Positions 41,662-50,294 of a DNA stretch of 52,650 bases are shown piece by piece. Made by a program: the position numbers and the translations under genes. The notes beneath the pieces were generated by a model that saw only the letters and a list, made by a program, of their open reading frames with translations, ran no database searches and had not been told where the DNA came from. Numbering within the stretch: the stretch's first letter is position 1; each line of letters starts with the position of its first letter. The DNA lies in NCBI GenBank assembly GCA_050945915.1, contig JBMNTV010000006.1, positions 1 through 52,650 on the forward strand, given 5' to 3'. This DNA comes from CALNBC01 sp050945915. GTDB taxonomy: Bacteria > Bacillota > Clostridia > Christensenellales > CALWSW01.

Positions 41662-42156
41662 ATGGCAAAAACACAGAAAAAATCAGGCCGTCCCCAAAGC
41701 GCAAAGCAGATCGAGACCAAGGTGTTCGCTCTTTTGGAAGAGCCCGTGGAACAGCTTGGATTCGAGCTTTGCGATGTCGAATACGCCATCGAGGACGGCA
41801 ACAACGTGCTCACCCTGTTCATTTTTAACGAAAGGGGCGTCTCGATTGACGATTGCGAGCATGTCAGCCGCGCGGTGGACCCGATGCTGGACGAAGCGGA
41901 CCCGATTGCGGAGCCTTATTACCTGAGCGTTTCCTCCCTTGGGCTGGACCGGCCGCTGAAAAAACCCAGGGATTTCGAAAGAAAGATCGGAACGGAGATT
42001 ACGGTCGGCCTTTATTCCCCGTTAAACGGCAAAAAGCAATTCACCGGAACCCTTGTGCATGCAGATGGTTCCGGGTTCGCAATACAGACTGACAAGGGCG
42101 AGCTGCGCTTTGAGTACAAGTCCATAGCGTCTGCGAAGCCCTTCCTCAAATTTTGA
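41662..42156 (+). CDS. rimP: ribosome maturation factor RimP
   Basis: 164 aa. 30S maturation factor. VFALLEEPVEQLGFELCDVEY, ISIDDCEHVSRAVDPMLD-type segment and YYLSVSSLGLDRPLKKPRDFERKIG are diagnostic. The start at 41662 puts GGAGGA 12 bases upstream; in-frame ATGs further up lack an RBS. First gene of the NusA operon. Confidence 0.95.
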   Translation: MAKTQKKSGRPQSAKQIETKVFALLEEPVEQLGFELCDVEYAIEDGNNVLTLFIFNERGVSIDDCEHVSRAVDPMLDEADPIAEPYYLSVSSLGLDRPLKKPRDFERKIGTEITVGLYSPLNGKKQFTGTLVHADGSGFAIQTDKGELRFEYKSIASAKPFLKF

Positions 42157-42169
42157 ACGGAGTGCCGAA

Positions 42170-43312
42170 ATGAAGAAAAAGACTGAAGAGTTCAATCCCC
42201 AGGCCGAGCTCATCATGGCTCTTGACATGCTCGAAAAGGAAAAGGGCATCAACAAGGCCGCACTGCTCGACGCCATTGAAACGGCGCTTGTTTCCGCTTA
42301 TAAAAAGAACTACAACAACGCCGGGAACGTTCGCGTCTCCGTCAATGGCGAAACGGGCGAGATCGGCGTATATTCCATCAAAAAGGTCGTTGAGGAGCTG
42401 GAAAATCCTGCGGAGGAGATCGAGCTTTCGGAAGCCTGGAAGATCGCTCCCTATTACCAGCCCGGCGACATTTTGGAGGTGCAGATCGCACCCAAGGATT
42501 TCGGCCGCATCGCTGCCCAGTCCGCCAAGCAGGTGGTGGTGCAGCGCATCCGGGAAGCCGAGCGCGGCATGATCTATGACGAGCTTTCCGAAAAGGAAAA
42601 CGAGGTTCTGACCGCCATCGTCCAGCGCGAGGAGCGCAATGGCGTCCATCTGGAACTCGGCCGTTCGGAAGGTTTTATGTATTCCACCGAATTCATTCCC
42701 GGCGAATCCTTCGTGCCGGGGGACAGGATCAAGGTCTATGTTCTGGAGGTGCTCAAAACCAGCAAAGGGCCCCAGGTCCTGGTCAGCCGCACCCATCCCG
42801 GCCTGATCAAGCGCCTGTTTGAGTTCGAGGTGCCGGAGATTCAGGCCGGCATTGTGACCATCAAGTCCATCGCCCGGGAAGCCGGTTCCAGGACCAAGAT
42901 CGCCGTCTATTCGGCGGACCCCCAGGTGGACCCTGTGGGCGCCTGCGTCGGCCAGCGCGGCATTCGGATCGAACGCATCGTTGCCGAGCTTGTCAACGAA
43001 AAGGTCGACATCATAGAATGGAATGTCGACCCCGCAACATTTATCGCCAACGCCCTCTCGCCCGCCAGGGTGATGATGGTGCAGATCAACGAGGAGGAGC
43101 ACGCCGCCCGCGTCATCGTGCCGGACAATCAGCTCTCCCTCGCCATCGGCAAGGAGGGGCAGAACGCGCGCCTTGCCTTTAAACTCACCGGGTGGAAGAT
43201 TGACATCAAGAGCCAGTCCCAGTCGGCGGCTGCCGCTGCGGCGATGTACGATTCCTTCCCGGAAGAGCCCGCCCCGGATTTTGACGATCTGGATCTGGAT
43301 TTTAACCTTTGA
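42170..43312 (+). CDS. nusA: transcription termination/antitermination factor NusA
   Basis: 380 aa. RNAP-binding N-terminal domain, S1 domain (about 135-200), KH1 and KH2 (about 210-345: VDPVGACVGQRGIRIERI and LAIGKEGQNARLAFKLTGWKIDI). The acidic C-terminal extension ends DFDDLDLDFNL, without the E. coli repeats. It probably acts on the leader hairpin of its own operon. Confidence 0.97.
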   Translation: MKKKTEEFNPQAELIMALDMLEKEKGINKAALLDAIETALVSAYKKNYNNAGNVRVSVNGETGEIGVYSIKKVVEELENPAEEIELSEAWKIAPYYQPGDILEVQIAPKDFGRIAAQSAKQVVVQRIREAERGMIYDELSEKENEVLTAIVQREERNGVHLELGRSEGFMYSTEFIPGESFVPGDRIKVYVLEVLKTSKGPQVLVSRTHPGLIKRLFEFEVPEIQAGIVTIKSIAREAGSRTKIAVYSADPQVDPVGACVGQRGIRIERIVAELVNEKVDIIEWNVDPATFIANALSPARVMMVQINEEEHAARVIVPDNQLSLAIGKEGQNARLAFKLTGWKIDIKSQSQSAAAAAAMYDSFPEEPAPDFDDLDLDFNL

Positions 43313-43334
43313 TTATAGAGCCGGAGGATAAGGA

Positions 43335-43607
43335 TTGAAGCCACGCAAAGTCCCCATGCGCATGTGCGTCGGTTGCCGCGAAATGAAACCAAAGCGGGAA
43401 CTGATCCGCGTCGTGCGCTCCCCAGAAGGGGAAGTGAACATCGACAAGACCTCAAAAGCGCCGGGCCGCGGCTCCTACGTGTGCCCCAATCTCGCGTGCC
43501 TTGAAAAAGCCATTAAAACAAAAGCTCTGGACAGAGCACTCGAGCAAAAGATCGCCCCGGAGGTTATAGACCGGCTGAAGGAGGAACTGACTCCGCCAAA
43601 TGAATGA
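43335..43607 (+). CDS. rnpM: YlxR/RnpM family protein
   Basis: 90 aa RNA-binding protein of the YlxR family (MRMCVGCREMKPKRELIRVV, GRGSYVCPNLACLEKAIK), recently described as a modulator of RNase P in Bacillus. TTG start at 43335 behind GGAGGATAAGGA. It overlaps ylxQ by 8 nt. Confidence 0.93.
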   Translation: MKPRKVPMRMCVGCREMKPKRELIRVVRSPEGEVNIDKTSKAPGRGSYVCPNLACLEKAIKTKALDRALEQKIAPEVIDRLKEELTPPNE

Positions 43608-43929
43608 TCGTTTCTTGACCATGCTTGGCATGTGCGCAAAGGCGGGGAAATGCGCCTTCGGCGAGACGGCTTGTCTATCGGCCATCAAGTCGCGCAAGGC
43701 CAGACTGATACTGGTGTCGTCTGACGCCTCAGAAAACTCTAAAAAGCGCTTCAGGGATTCCTGCTTGAGCGGCGATGTGCCGATGCTATTAACCGGCGAA
43801 CCGATTGATGCCGCTACCGGCAAGCCGGGAAGGAAGTTTATCGCCGTACTCGACGTGGGTTTTGCCACAACCATTGCGGGAGCATATGCCGGGGAAGCCC
43901 AAAACACAGGGGGTAGATCATATGAGTAA
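43600..43929 (+). CDS. YlxQ, L7Ae-family RNA-binding protein
   Basis: 109 aa. L7Ae/L30e fold (LTMLGMCAKAGKCAFGETACLSAIKSRKARLILVSSDAS) expected to bind K-turns. Shows the standard nusA-ylxR-ylxQ-infB order. It overlaps infB by 8 nt. Confidence 0.9.
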   Translation: MNDRFLTMLGMCAKAGKCAFGETACLSAIKSRKARLILVSSDASENSKKRFRDSCLSGDVPMLLTGEPIDAATGKPGRKFIAVLDVGFATTIAGAYAGEAQNTGGRSYE

Positions 43930-46375
43930 AGTAAATATCCAATCCACGACCAGAGAGCTCAAGGAACAGTCCAAGGCTCTTTTGGAGCGTATAAAATCAT
44001 TCCAGGAGCAAGTGACGGCTTCCTATAAGGAGATCCGCGCCGCGGAAATCAGCCTTGCCGAAAGGATACGGGAAGAAAAACGCATCCAGGCGGAAAATTC
44101 CGTGGAGCGCATGACCGCTTACGTCATGCCGGACGAGCCGGAGACTTCAGGGGCAGCGACGACTGCGGAAACCCTTCCCGAACAGCCGTCGGCAATGCCT
44201 GCGCAGGCTTCCGCGGGGCGCGCCCCGCAGGAGCGTCAGCCCCAAAGCGCCCGCGCCGACCGCGGCGCAAGGGTTTCGCCCCAGAGGGACGCCGCAAGGC
44301 CCGCCCAGGCCCGGGGCCAGCAGACCGCTCAGGGCAGGGCTGCGCGGCCTGAGCGCGCCCAGGGCAGCTCCCCCCGCGTCCCCGCGAAGGAGGGTTTTGC
44401 AGAAAAACCCCGTTCTGGCCGCGTCGCGCCCGGGCGCGCCGGCACATCTGCGCCTGCGCCCAAAGCCAAGTCCTACGATAGCGAACGCAGGGGCAGATCC
44501 AAAAAGGCGGCCATCAAGGAAGCGCCTCCCGCCATTATGTTTGATGACGAGAGGATGGGTTCGCGCAAGCGCAAGAACCGCAAGCAGCAGCAGGTACGCA
44601 AGATCGAATACCCGAGGATCGAGCACGCCATTATTCCCACGGAAACCGTCACCGTCAAGGAGCTTTCCGAAATCATCGGCAAGCCCGTTGCGGAGATCAT
44701 CAAAAAGTTGTTTATGCTGGGCATCATGGCCACAATAAACAACGAGATCGATTTCGACACCTGCGAGCTGATTGCCTCGGAATACAACATCACCTTGGAG
44801 CACAAGGTTGCCAAAACCCAGGAAGAGGTGCTTCAGGAATCGGTGGACGTGGAGGACGAAGCGCACATGCTGCGCCCCCGCCCGCCGGTGGTCACCATCA
44901 TGGGCCACGTCGACCACGGCAAAACCTCCCTGCTGGACGCGATCCGAAACGCCAGGGTCACCGCAAGCGAAGCGGGCGGAATCACCCAGCACATCGGCGC
45001 CTACACCGTCGAGCTGGACGGTCGCTCCATCACCTTTTTGGACACTCCGGGTCACGAGGCGTTCACCTCCATGCGCGCCCGCGGTGCCCAGGCGACGGAT
45101 ATCGCGGTACTGGTGGTTGCTGCGGATGACGGCATCATGCCCCAGACCATCGAGGCCATCAACCACGCGAAAGCGGCGGAAGTGCCGATCATCATTGCCA
45201 TCAACAAGATCGACAAGCCCACAGCCAACCCGGACAGGGTCATGCAGCAGCTGACGGAGCATTCCCTCGTTCCCGAAGAATGGGGCGGCGACGTGGTGTG
45301 CGTGCCCGTGTCCGCAAAGACCGGCGAAAACCTCGACAAGCTCCTGGAAATGATCCTGCTGGTGTCGGAGATGGAAGAACTGACCGCCAACCCGGACAGG
45401 ATGGCGAAGGGCATCATCATCGAGGCCAAGCTGGACAAAGGCCGCGGCCCCGTCGCCACCGTGCTCGTGCAGAACGGAACCCTCAAGGTGGGGGATACCG
45501 TCGTCGCCGGCACCGCCTATGGCCGCGTCCGCGCCATGCTGAACGACCGGGGACAGAGGGTGGATCAAGCGCTGCCCAGCACACCCGTCGAGGTGCTTGG
45601 CTTCAACGAAGTGCCCAACGCGGGGGATATCCTCAACGCCGTGGAGAGCGACAAGTTCTCCAGAAGCCTGGCCGAGGAGCGCAAGGACAAGATCAAGGCC
45701 CAGCAGATCCAGACCATGGCCAGGGTCTCGTTGGACGATCTGTTCAGCCAGATCGCCCAGGGCGAGATCAAGACCCTGAACATCATCGTCAAGGCGGACG
45801 TGCAGGGTTCGGTGGAAGCCGTCAAGCAGTCTTTGGAAAAGCTCTCGAACGACGAAGTCCGGGTGCGCTGCATCCACGGCGGCGTCGGCGCCATCACCGA
45901 GTCGGATGTCATGCTCGCCACCGCCAGCAACGCCATCATCGTCGGATTCAACGTCCGGCCGGACGCCAAGGCCAGGGAAAACGCCGAGAGGGACAAGGTG
46001 GACGTTCGCCTCTACCGCGTGATCTACAGCGCCATCGAGGATGTCGAAAAGGCGATGAAGGGCATGCTCGCACCCCAGTACAAGGAAGTCGTGCTTGGCC
46101 GGTGCGAAGTGCGCAACATCTTCAAGGTCAGCGGTGTGGGCACCATCGCGGGTTGCTATGTGCAGGAAGGCAAGGTCACCCGGGCTGCCCAGGTCCGCGT
46201 CGTGCGGGACGGCATCGTCATCATCGAGGACAAGATTGCCTCCCTGCGCCGCTTCAAGGACGACGTCAGGGAAGTCGCCGCGGGCTACGAGTGCGGCATC
46301 GGTCTTGCAAGCTTTAACGATATCAAAGAGGGCGACCAGTTCGAAGCCTTCATCATGGAGGAAATCGAGCGCTGA
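43922..46375 (+). CDS. infB: translation initiation factor IF-2
   Basis: 817 aa GTPase that brings fMet-tRNA to the 30S. The N-terminus is a coiled coil (RELKEQSKALLERIKSFQEQ) followed by a long Ala/Pro/Arg/Gln-rich disordered region to about residue 220; the usual first IF2_N subdomain is not evident, but the one before the G domain is (VKELSEIIGKPVAEIIKKLF). G1 is GHVDHGKTS (about 327), G3 DTPGHEAF, G4 NKIDKP. Domains II-IV are complete to the C-terminus. Confidence 0.97.
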   Translation: MSKVNIQSTTRELKEQSKALLERIKSFQEQVTASYKEIRAAEISLAERIREEKRIQAENSVERMTAYVMPDEPETSGAATTAETLPEQPSAMPAQASAGRAPQERQPQSARADRGARVSPQRDAARPAQARGQQTAQGRAARPERAQGSSPRVPAKEGFAEKPRSGRVAPGRAGTSAPAPKAKSYDSERRGRSKKAAIKEAPPAIMFDDERMGSRKRKNRKQQQVRKIEYPRIEHAIIPTETVTVKELSEIIGKPVAEIIKKLFMLGIMATINNEIDFDTCELIASEYNITLEHKVAKTQEEVLQESVDVEDEAHMLRPRPPVVTIMGHVDHGKTSLLDAIRNARVTASEAGGITQHIGAYTVELDGRSITFLDTPGHEAFTSMRARGAQATDIAVLVVAADDGIMPQTIEAINHAKAAEVPIIIAINKIDKPTANPDRVMQQLTEHSLVPEEWGGDVVCVPVSAKTGENLDKLLEMILLVSEMEELTANPDRMAKGIIIEAKLDKGRGPVATVLVQNGTLKVGDTVVAGTAYGRVRAMLNDRGQRVDQALPSTPVEVLGFNEVPNAGDILNAVESDKFSRSLAEERKDKIKAQQIQTMARVSLDDLFSQIAQGEIKTLNIIVKADVQGSVEAVKQSLEKLSNDEVRVRCIHGGVGAITESDVMLATASNAIIVGFNVRPDAKARENAERDKVDVRLYRVIYSAIEDVEKAMKGMLAPQYKEVVLGRCEVRNIFKVSGVGTIAGCYVQEGKVTRAAQVRVVRDGIVIIEDKIASLRRFKDDVREVAAGYECGIGLASFNDIKEGDQFEAFIMEEIER

Positions 46376-46395
46376 TTCGCCCCGGAAGGTGAGCC

Positions 46396-46782
46396 ATGTC
46401 CATTCACAGCGAAAGATTACACGCGGAATTCAAGCGCGCCCTCAGCGATGCGATTCGGGACACCGTCAAGGACCCGCGGCTGAGCGCGCTCTCTTCCGTT
46501 GCAAAGGTGGAAATCACGAAGGATCAGAAGTACGCCAAGGTGTACATCTCCGTGTTTGACGAGGACGATGCAAAGCGCGCGTCTTCTGTGGACGTGCTGA
46601 ACGCTGCTGCCGGAGCCATTGCCAGGGAGCTCAACAGCCGCATCCGCATGCGCCGCATTCCCACGCTGCATTTTGTGCTGGATAATTCCATCGAGTATAG
46701 CGTCAGGATCTCAAAGGTTCTGAGCGAGTTGGGGGTCAGCCGGGAGTCCGGCGGCGAAAATGATGAACAGCAGCACGATTGA
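46396..46782 (+). CDS. rbfA: ribosome-binding factor A
   Basis: 128 aa KH-fold 30S maturation factor. RLHAEFKRALSDAIRDTVKDPRL, VEITKDQKYAKVYISVF and RMRRIPTLHFVLDNSIEYSVRIS are typical. Its 3' end overlaps nrnA by 23 nt. Confidence 0.95.
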   Translation: MSIHSERLHAEFKRALSDAIRDTVKDPRLSALSSVAKVEITKDQKYAKVYISVFDEDDAKRASSVDVLNAAAGAIARELNSRIRMRRIPTLHFVLDNSIEYSVRISKVLSELGVSRESGGENDEQQHD

Positions 46783-47737
46783 ACGCATCGCAACAGTTCT
46801 CAAGGAAAGCGACAAGGTGGCCGTATTCTGCCATACCGCCCCGGACGGGGACGCCCTCGGATGCGCGGCGGTGCTGGCGATGGCGCTGGAAAAACTGGGC
46901 AAAACCGTTTGCCTCGCCTGCGATTCCCACGTTCCCGATTTGCTGCGCATCCTGCCCTACAAGGAGCGCTTTGAGAGGGAGCCAACGCTGGACAAGCCCT
47001 ACGTTTCCGTCGCTGTGGACTGCGGGGACGCGGGCCGGCTGGGGATGCTTCTTCCCCATTTTATGGCGGGAAGGAAGCGCATCAACATCGACCACCACTG
47101 GACGAATCCCGGGTTTGGCGATTTGAATCTGGTGGATCCCGATTCCCCGGCCACCATCTGCCTTGTCTGGCCGCTGATTCGCGACCTGGGGGCGCAGCCG
47201 GACGAGGACATGGGCTTGGCCGCCTACATCGCCCTTTCCACGGATACGGGGAATTTTTCCTACAGTAACACTACGCCGGGTGCCTTTGCTTTGGCCGCAG
47301 AACTGCTAAAAACCGGGTTCGACCTCGCCTCCGCCGCTGAAAGCCTGTTTCGGCAGCGCACCCTTGCCCGGGCAAAGGTCATCGGCCTTTGCGCGGACAG
47401 GATGCGGCTTTTCGATAACGGCAGAATCGCGGTTTCCGGCATCGACGCCGCGGATTATCAGCGCATCGGGGCATCGGAGTCGGACAGTGAGGGCGCCGTG
47501 GATTTTTTGCGGGATATCGACACCGTCGAAGCCGCCGCCTTTTTGCGGGAAGTGGAACCCGGGGTGTTCAAGGTCAGCCTGCGCTCGAAAAACGCGCTGG
47601 ACGTTTCCAAAATCGCTGCGCGCTACGAGGGTGGCGGGCACAAGAACGCGGCGGGCTGCAGAATAGCCGGAACCCTTGCGAGCGCCATGAACGAGATCAA
47701 GGACGCCTTATTACAGCAAACGCCAGAGGACAGATAG
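46760..47737 (+). CDS. nrnA: bifunctional oligoribonuclease/PAP phosphatase NrnA (DHH family)
   Basis: 325 aa. DHH domain with FCHTAPDGDALGC, AVDCGD, NIDHHWTN and STDTGNFSY, then DHHA1 with the substrate motif YEGGGHKNAAGC. It degrades nano-RNA and 3'-phosphoadenosine phosphate, and may cleave pGpG or pApA. It is inserted between rbfA and truB, common in Clostridia. Confidence 0.94.
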   Translation: MMNSSTIERIATVLKESDKVAVFCHTAPDGDALGCAAVLAMALEKLGKTVCLACDSHVPDLLRILPYKERFEREPTLDKPYVSVAVDCGDAGRLGMLLPHFMAGRKRINIDHHWTNPGFGDLNLVDPDSPATICLVWPLIRDLGAQPDEDMGLAAYIALSTDTGNFSYSNTTPGAFALAAELLKTGFDLASAAESLFRQRTLARAKVIGLCADRMRLFDNGRIAVSGIDAADYQRIGASESDSEGAVDFLRDIDTVEAAAFLREVEPGVFKVSLRSKNALDVSKIAARYEGGGHKNAAGCRIAGTLASAMNEIKDALLQQTPEDR

Positions 47738-47738
47738 T

Positions 47739-48632
47739 TTGGACGGAGTATTGAATCTGCTTAAGCCGCCGGGTATGACGAGCAGCAATGCTGTCGTCGA
47801 CGTCAGGCGGCTGCTTTGTCAAAAAAGCGTGGGCCACGCGGGAACGCTGGACCCCGGCGCTGCCGGGGTGCTGCCCATCTGCGTCGGGAAAGCCACCAGG
47901 CTTTTCAACTATCTGATGGAAAAGGAAAAGGAATACCGGGCGGAGATCACCTTCGGCATTGCCACGGATACGCTGGATTCTTACGGAATCATCACCGAAA
48001 AGACCGAGACGAATGTTACCAATGAGCAGCTGTTGAGCGTATTGCCTCAATTTTTGGGCGAGCAGGAGCAACTGCCGCCGATGTATTCCGCCATCAAGCA
48101 GAAGGGCAAAAAACTCTACGAGCTGGCCAGGAAGGGCGAGACCGTCGATCTTACGGGCAAGGAACGAAGGGTGACCATCCACGCGCTAACCCTCGTCGAT
48201 CAAACCGGCCCCCAGAGCTTTCTGATCGACATCCGCTGCTCCAAAGGAACGTATATCCGCACCCTTTGCGAGGATATCGGCAAGGCCCTTTCGGTGCCCG
48301 CTTATATGTCCTTTTTGCTCAGAACCCGTTCGGGAAGATTCGCGGTCGGCGACGCGGTCACCATCGCGGAGCTTTCCGCCCTTGTTGAAGCAAACAGGGT
48401 ACAGGAGCTGCTGACCCCCATGGATCAGGCCGTGGATTTTTTGCATCAGGCGGAAGTTGAGCAGGCCTGGTTCGAAAAGCTGAAAAATGGCAACCCCGCC
48501 CCCCGCGGCATGTTGATGGGCGGGGTGCAAGCCGGTGTTCCCCTTCGCGTGTACTGCGCAGGGAAATTCTTCGGCATCGGGGAATACGACGGCAGCATGC
48601 TGCGGCTAAAATCCATGCTGTACAACGAATGA
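47739..48632 (+). CDS. truB: tRNA pseudouridine-55 synthase TruB
   Basis: 297 aa. Catalytic D38 in HAGTLDPGAAGVLP; LNLLKPPGMTSSNAV at the N-terminus and CSKGTYIRTLCEDIG later. TTG start at 47739 with GAGGACAGATAG before it, 1 bp after nrnA. Confidence 0.96.
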   Translation: MDGVLNLLKPPGMTSSNAVVDVRRLLCQKSVGHAGTLDPGAAGVLPICVGKATRLFNYLMEKEKEYRAEITFGIATDTLDSYGIITEKTETNVTNEQLLSVLPQFLGEQEQLPPMYSAIKQKGKKLYELARKGETVDLTGKERRVTIHALTLVDQTGPQSFLIDIRCSKGTYIRTLCEDIGKALSVPAYMSFLLRTRSGRFAVGDAVTIAELSALVEANRVQELLTPMDQAVDFLHQAEVEQAWFEKLKNGNPAPRGMLMGGVQAGVPLRVYCAGKFFGIGEYDGSMLRLKSMLYNE

Positions 48633-48648
48633 CGGAGGATGGCAATCG

Positions 48649-49551
48649 ATGCAAAAGATCAGCGCCGTAGTGGCCCTGGGCATGTTCGACGGCGTCCACA
48701 TGGGCCACAGAAAGCTGCTTTTTGAAGCCAAGCGGATGGCCGCTGAGTTGAACGCCGTTCCCGTGGCGCACACCTTTTCGAACAACCCCCAGTCCCTTTT
48801 TCGCGACCCGCCCCCGGTATTAACCCTTCCGGAGGAAAAAAAGGAACTGATCGAATCCCTGGGGATTATGGTGGACATGGTGCCCTTCACCCAGGAGATC
48901 GCCCAGACCGCACCCGAGGCTTTTTTGGACATGCTGTCGGAAAAGTTTGAACTAAAGGGCGTGGTGGCAGGGTTTAACTACTGCTTTGGAAAGGGCAGGA
49001 CGGGGGACGCCGCATTCCTGGTCAACGAAGGGAAGCGCCGCGGCTTTGCCGTGAGCATACTCGAACCTGTGATCTTTCGGGATAAGCCGGTTTCCAGCAC
49101 CCGGATCAGGCACGCGATCCTTCGGGGAGATATTGCCTGCGCAAACGAGATGCTCGCCGCCCCGCTTTTTTACACGGGCATCGTGCAGCCCAGGAAGCAC
49201 ATCGGGCATGCTTTGGGGTATCCCACGGCAAACCTCATACCCGAAGGGAAGATCCTGCCGCCTTTTGGCGTCTATGCCGCCATCGCGGAGTATGACGGTA
49301 TCAGCAGGGATGCCGCCATCAACATCGGCATCCGCCCCACGGTGGACAAGAGCGAAGACCCGGTGGTGACCGTCGAGTCCCACTTGATCGGCCATTCGGG
49401 GGAAGAACTGTACGGCCGCAGGATGACCGTGCGGATCATCGCCTTTATCCGCCCGGAATACCGCTTCCCCACCAGGGAAGCCCTGGCAGAACAGATTGGC
49501 AAGGACCTGATTACTACCAAAAATGCCCTTTTAGCATACCGCACAAAATAG
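48649..49551 (+). CDS. ribF: bifunctional riboflavin kinase/FMN adenylyltransferase
   Basis: 300 aa. The N-terminal adenylyltransferase (ALGMFDGVHMGHRKLL, FNYCFGKGRTGD, SSTRIRHAI) and C-terminal flavokinase domain (GHALGYPTANLIPEGKILPPFGVYA, NIGIRPTV) together make FMN and FAD. Last gene before the rpsO promoter. Confidence 0.96.
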   Translation: MQKISAVVALGMFDGVHMGHRKLLFEAKRMAAELNAVPVAHTFSNNPQSLFRDPPPVLTLPEEKKELIESLGIMVDMVPFTQEIAQTAPEAFLDMLSEKFELKGVVAGFNYCFGKGRTGDAAFLVNEGKRRGFAVSILEPVIFRDKPVSSTRIRHAILRGDIACANEMLAAPLFYTGIVQPRKHIGHALGYPTANLIPEGKILPPFGVYAAIAEYDGISRDAAINIGIRPTVDKSEDPVVTVESHLIGHSGEELYGRRMTVRIIAFIRPEYRFPTREALAEQIGKDLITTKNALLAYRTK

Positions 49552-49562
49552 CCTGTCTGCCG

Positions 49563-49591
49563 TTTACAAACGGGTGCGGCTATGGTATGAT
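49563..49591 (+). promoter_or_regulatory. promoter of rpsO with inverted repeat over the -35
   Basis: TTTACA (49563-49568), 17-bp spacer, TATGAT (49586-49591). The -35 lies inside the inverted repeat CCGTTT-AC-AAACGG (49560-49573). Confidence 0.7.
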
Positions 49592-49596
49592 ATGCA

Positions 49597-49612
49597 GGCT
49601 GACAAATCAGCC
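49597..49612 (+). other. GGCTGA-CAAA-TCAGCC hairpin at the 5' end of the rpsO leader
   Basis: A perfect 6-bp stem with a CAAA loop lies at the predicted transcript start, and a further GGCG/CGCC helix (about 49642-49661) follows in the about 100-nt leader. S15 represses its own mRNA in several bacteria through unrelated leader structures; this is a candidate only. Confidence 0.45.
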
Positions 49613-49698
49613 AAGGAACCCATCCCATCGCTTCGTTAGGCGACGCTCCGACGCCATACGCAGCATGCGGAGATTCATCATCAAGGAGGAACAACGCC

Positions 49699-49953
49699 AT
49701 GAACAAGTCCGAAATCATCGCCAAATTCGCAACCCACGAGGGAGATACCGGTTCTCCTGAGGTGCAGATCGCACTGCTGACCTATCGCATCAACCACTTG
49801 AACGAGCACCTCAAGGAGCACAAGAAGGACCACCACTCCCGTCGCGGCCTTCTCAAGATGGTTGGCCAGCGCCGCGGCCTTCTGAACTACCTCAAGGAGA
49901 AAGATATCGAGCGTTACCGTGCCCTCATGGCAGAGCTTGGGCTGCGCAAGTAA
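49699..49953 (+). CDS. rpsO: 30S ribosomal protein S15
   Basis: 84 aa, slightly under the usual 87-89. GDTGSPEVQIALLTYRINHLNEHLKEHKKDHHSRRGLL is diagnostic. RBS AAGGAGGAACAACGCC. pnp, which often follows, is absent here; a terminator ends the unit. Confidence 0.97.
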   Translation: MNKSEIIAKFATHEGDTGSPEVQIALLTYRINHLNEHLKEHKKDHHSRRGLLKMVGQRRGLLNYLKEKDIERYRALMAELGLRK

Positions 49954-49970
49954 ACTCTCGTTTGGCATGC

Positions 49971-49999
49971 AAAAAACGGGTATTCTCTGCCCGTTTTTT
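49971..49999 (+). terminator. terminator after rpsO
   Basis: AAAAAACGGG (49971-49980) / CCCGTTTTTT (49990-49999), 9-nt loop. Confidence 0.92.
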
Positions 50000-50000
50000 T

Positions 50001-50232
50001 GCTTTTTGGGCCCAAAGAGGCAGTGCGCTTCTTGCGCGCCGAACGCAGCTTTACAGTGTTTTGGCGTTTCAAAAAGCGGTGGGCCCGCAACCGGACGACG
50101 GGCGCAGGATGCAACAAGAATCCGGCTCCTTGGAGAGCATGCCGCGCTCCCGCGGGATGAAAAGTGCGCGCTGCGCGACTTCTCAAGACGGAGAGCGATT
50201 TCAGCACTAAGCCATAACCATAACAATAAGCG
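50001..50232. other. GC-rich intergenic stretch with no recognisable gene
   Basis: Short open frames exist on both strands, but their translations are Arg/Ala/Pro-rich without motifs and lack RBS signals. It contains the palindrome TTTGGGCCCAAA near 50006. It may be a decayed gene or a spacer; nothing can be assigned. Confidence 0.5.
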
Positions 50233-50265
50233 AAAAACGCCCTGCGGGCAAAAACCGCAGGGCGT
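50233..50265 (-). terminator. terminator of the lrp-aminotransferase operon
   Basis: ACGCCCTGCGG (50237-50247) / CCGCAGGGCGT (50255-50265), 7-nt loop, with AAAAA on the plus-strand left flank, which is a T tract for minus-strand transcription. Confidence 0.88.
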
Positions 50266-50294
50266 AATCGTATGCGTAGGGGCGAAACAGTTGT

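Noticed and set aside
49962..50210. 82-codon open frame on the plus strand after rpsO
   Set aside because: It begins inside the rpsO terminator, has no RBS, and encodes Arg/Ala-rich sequence without any motif.
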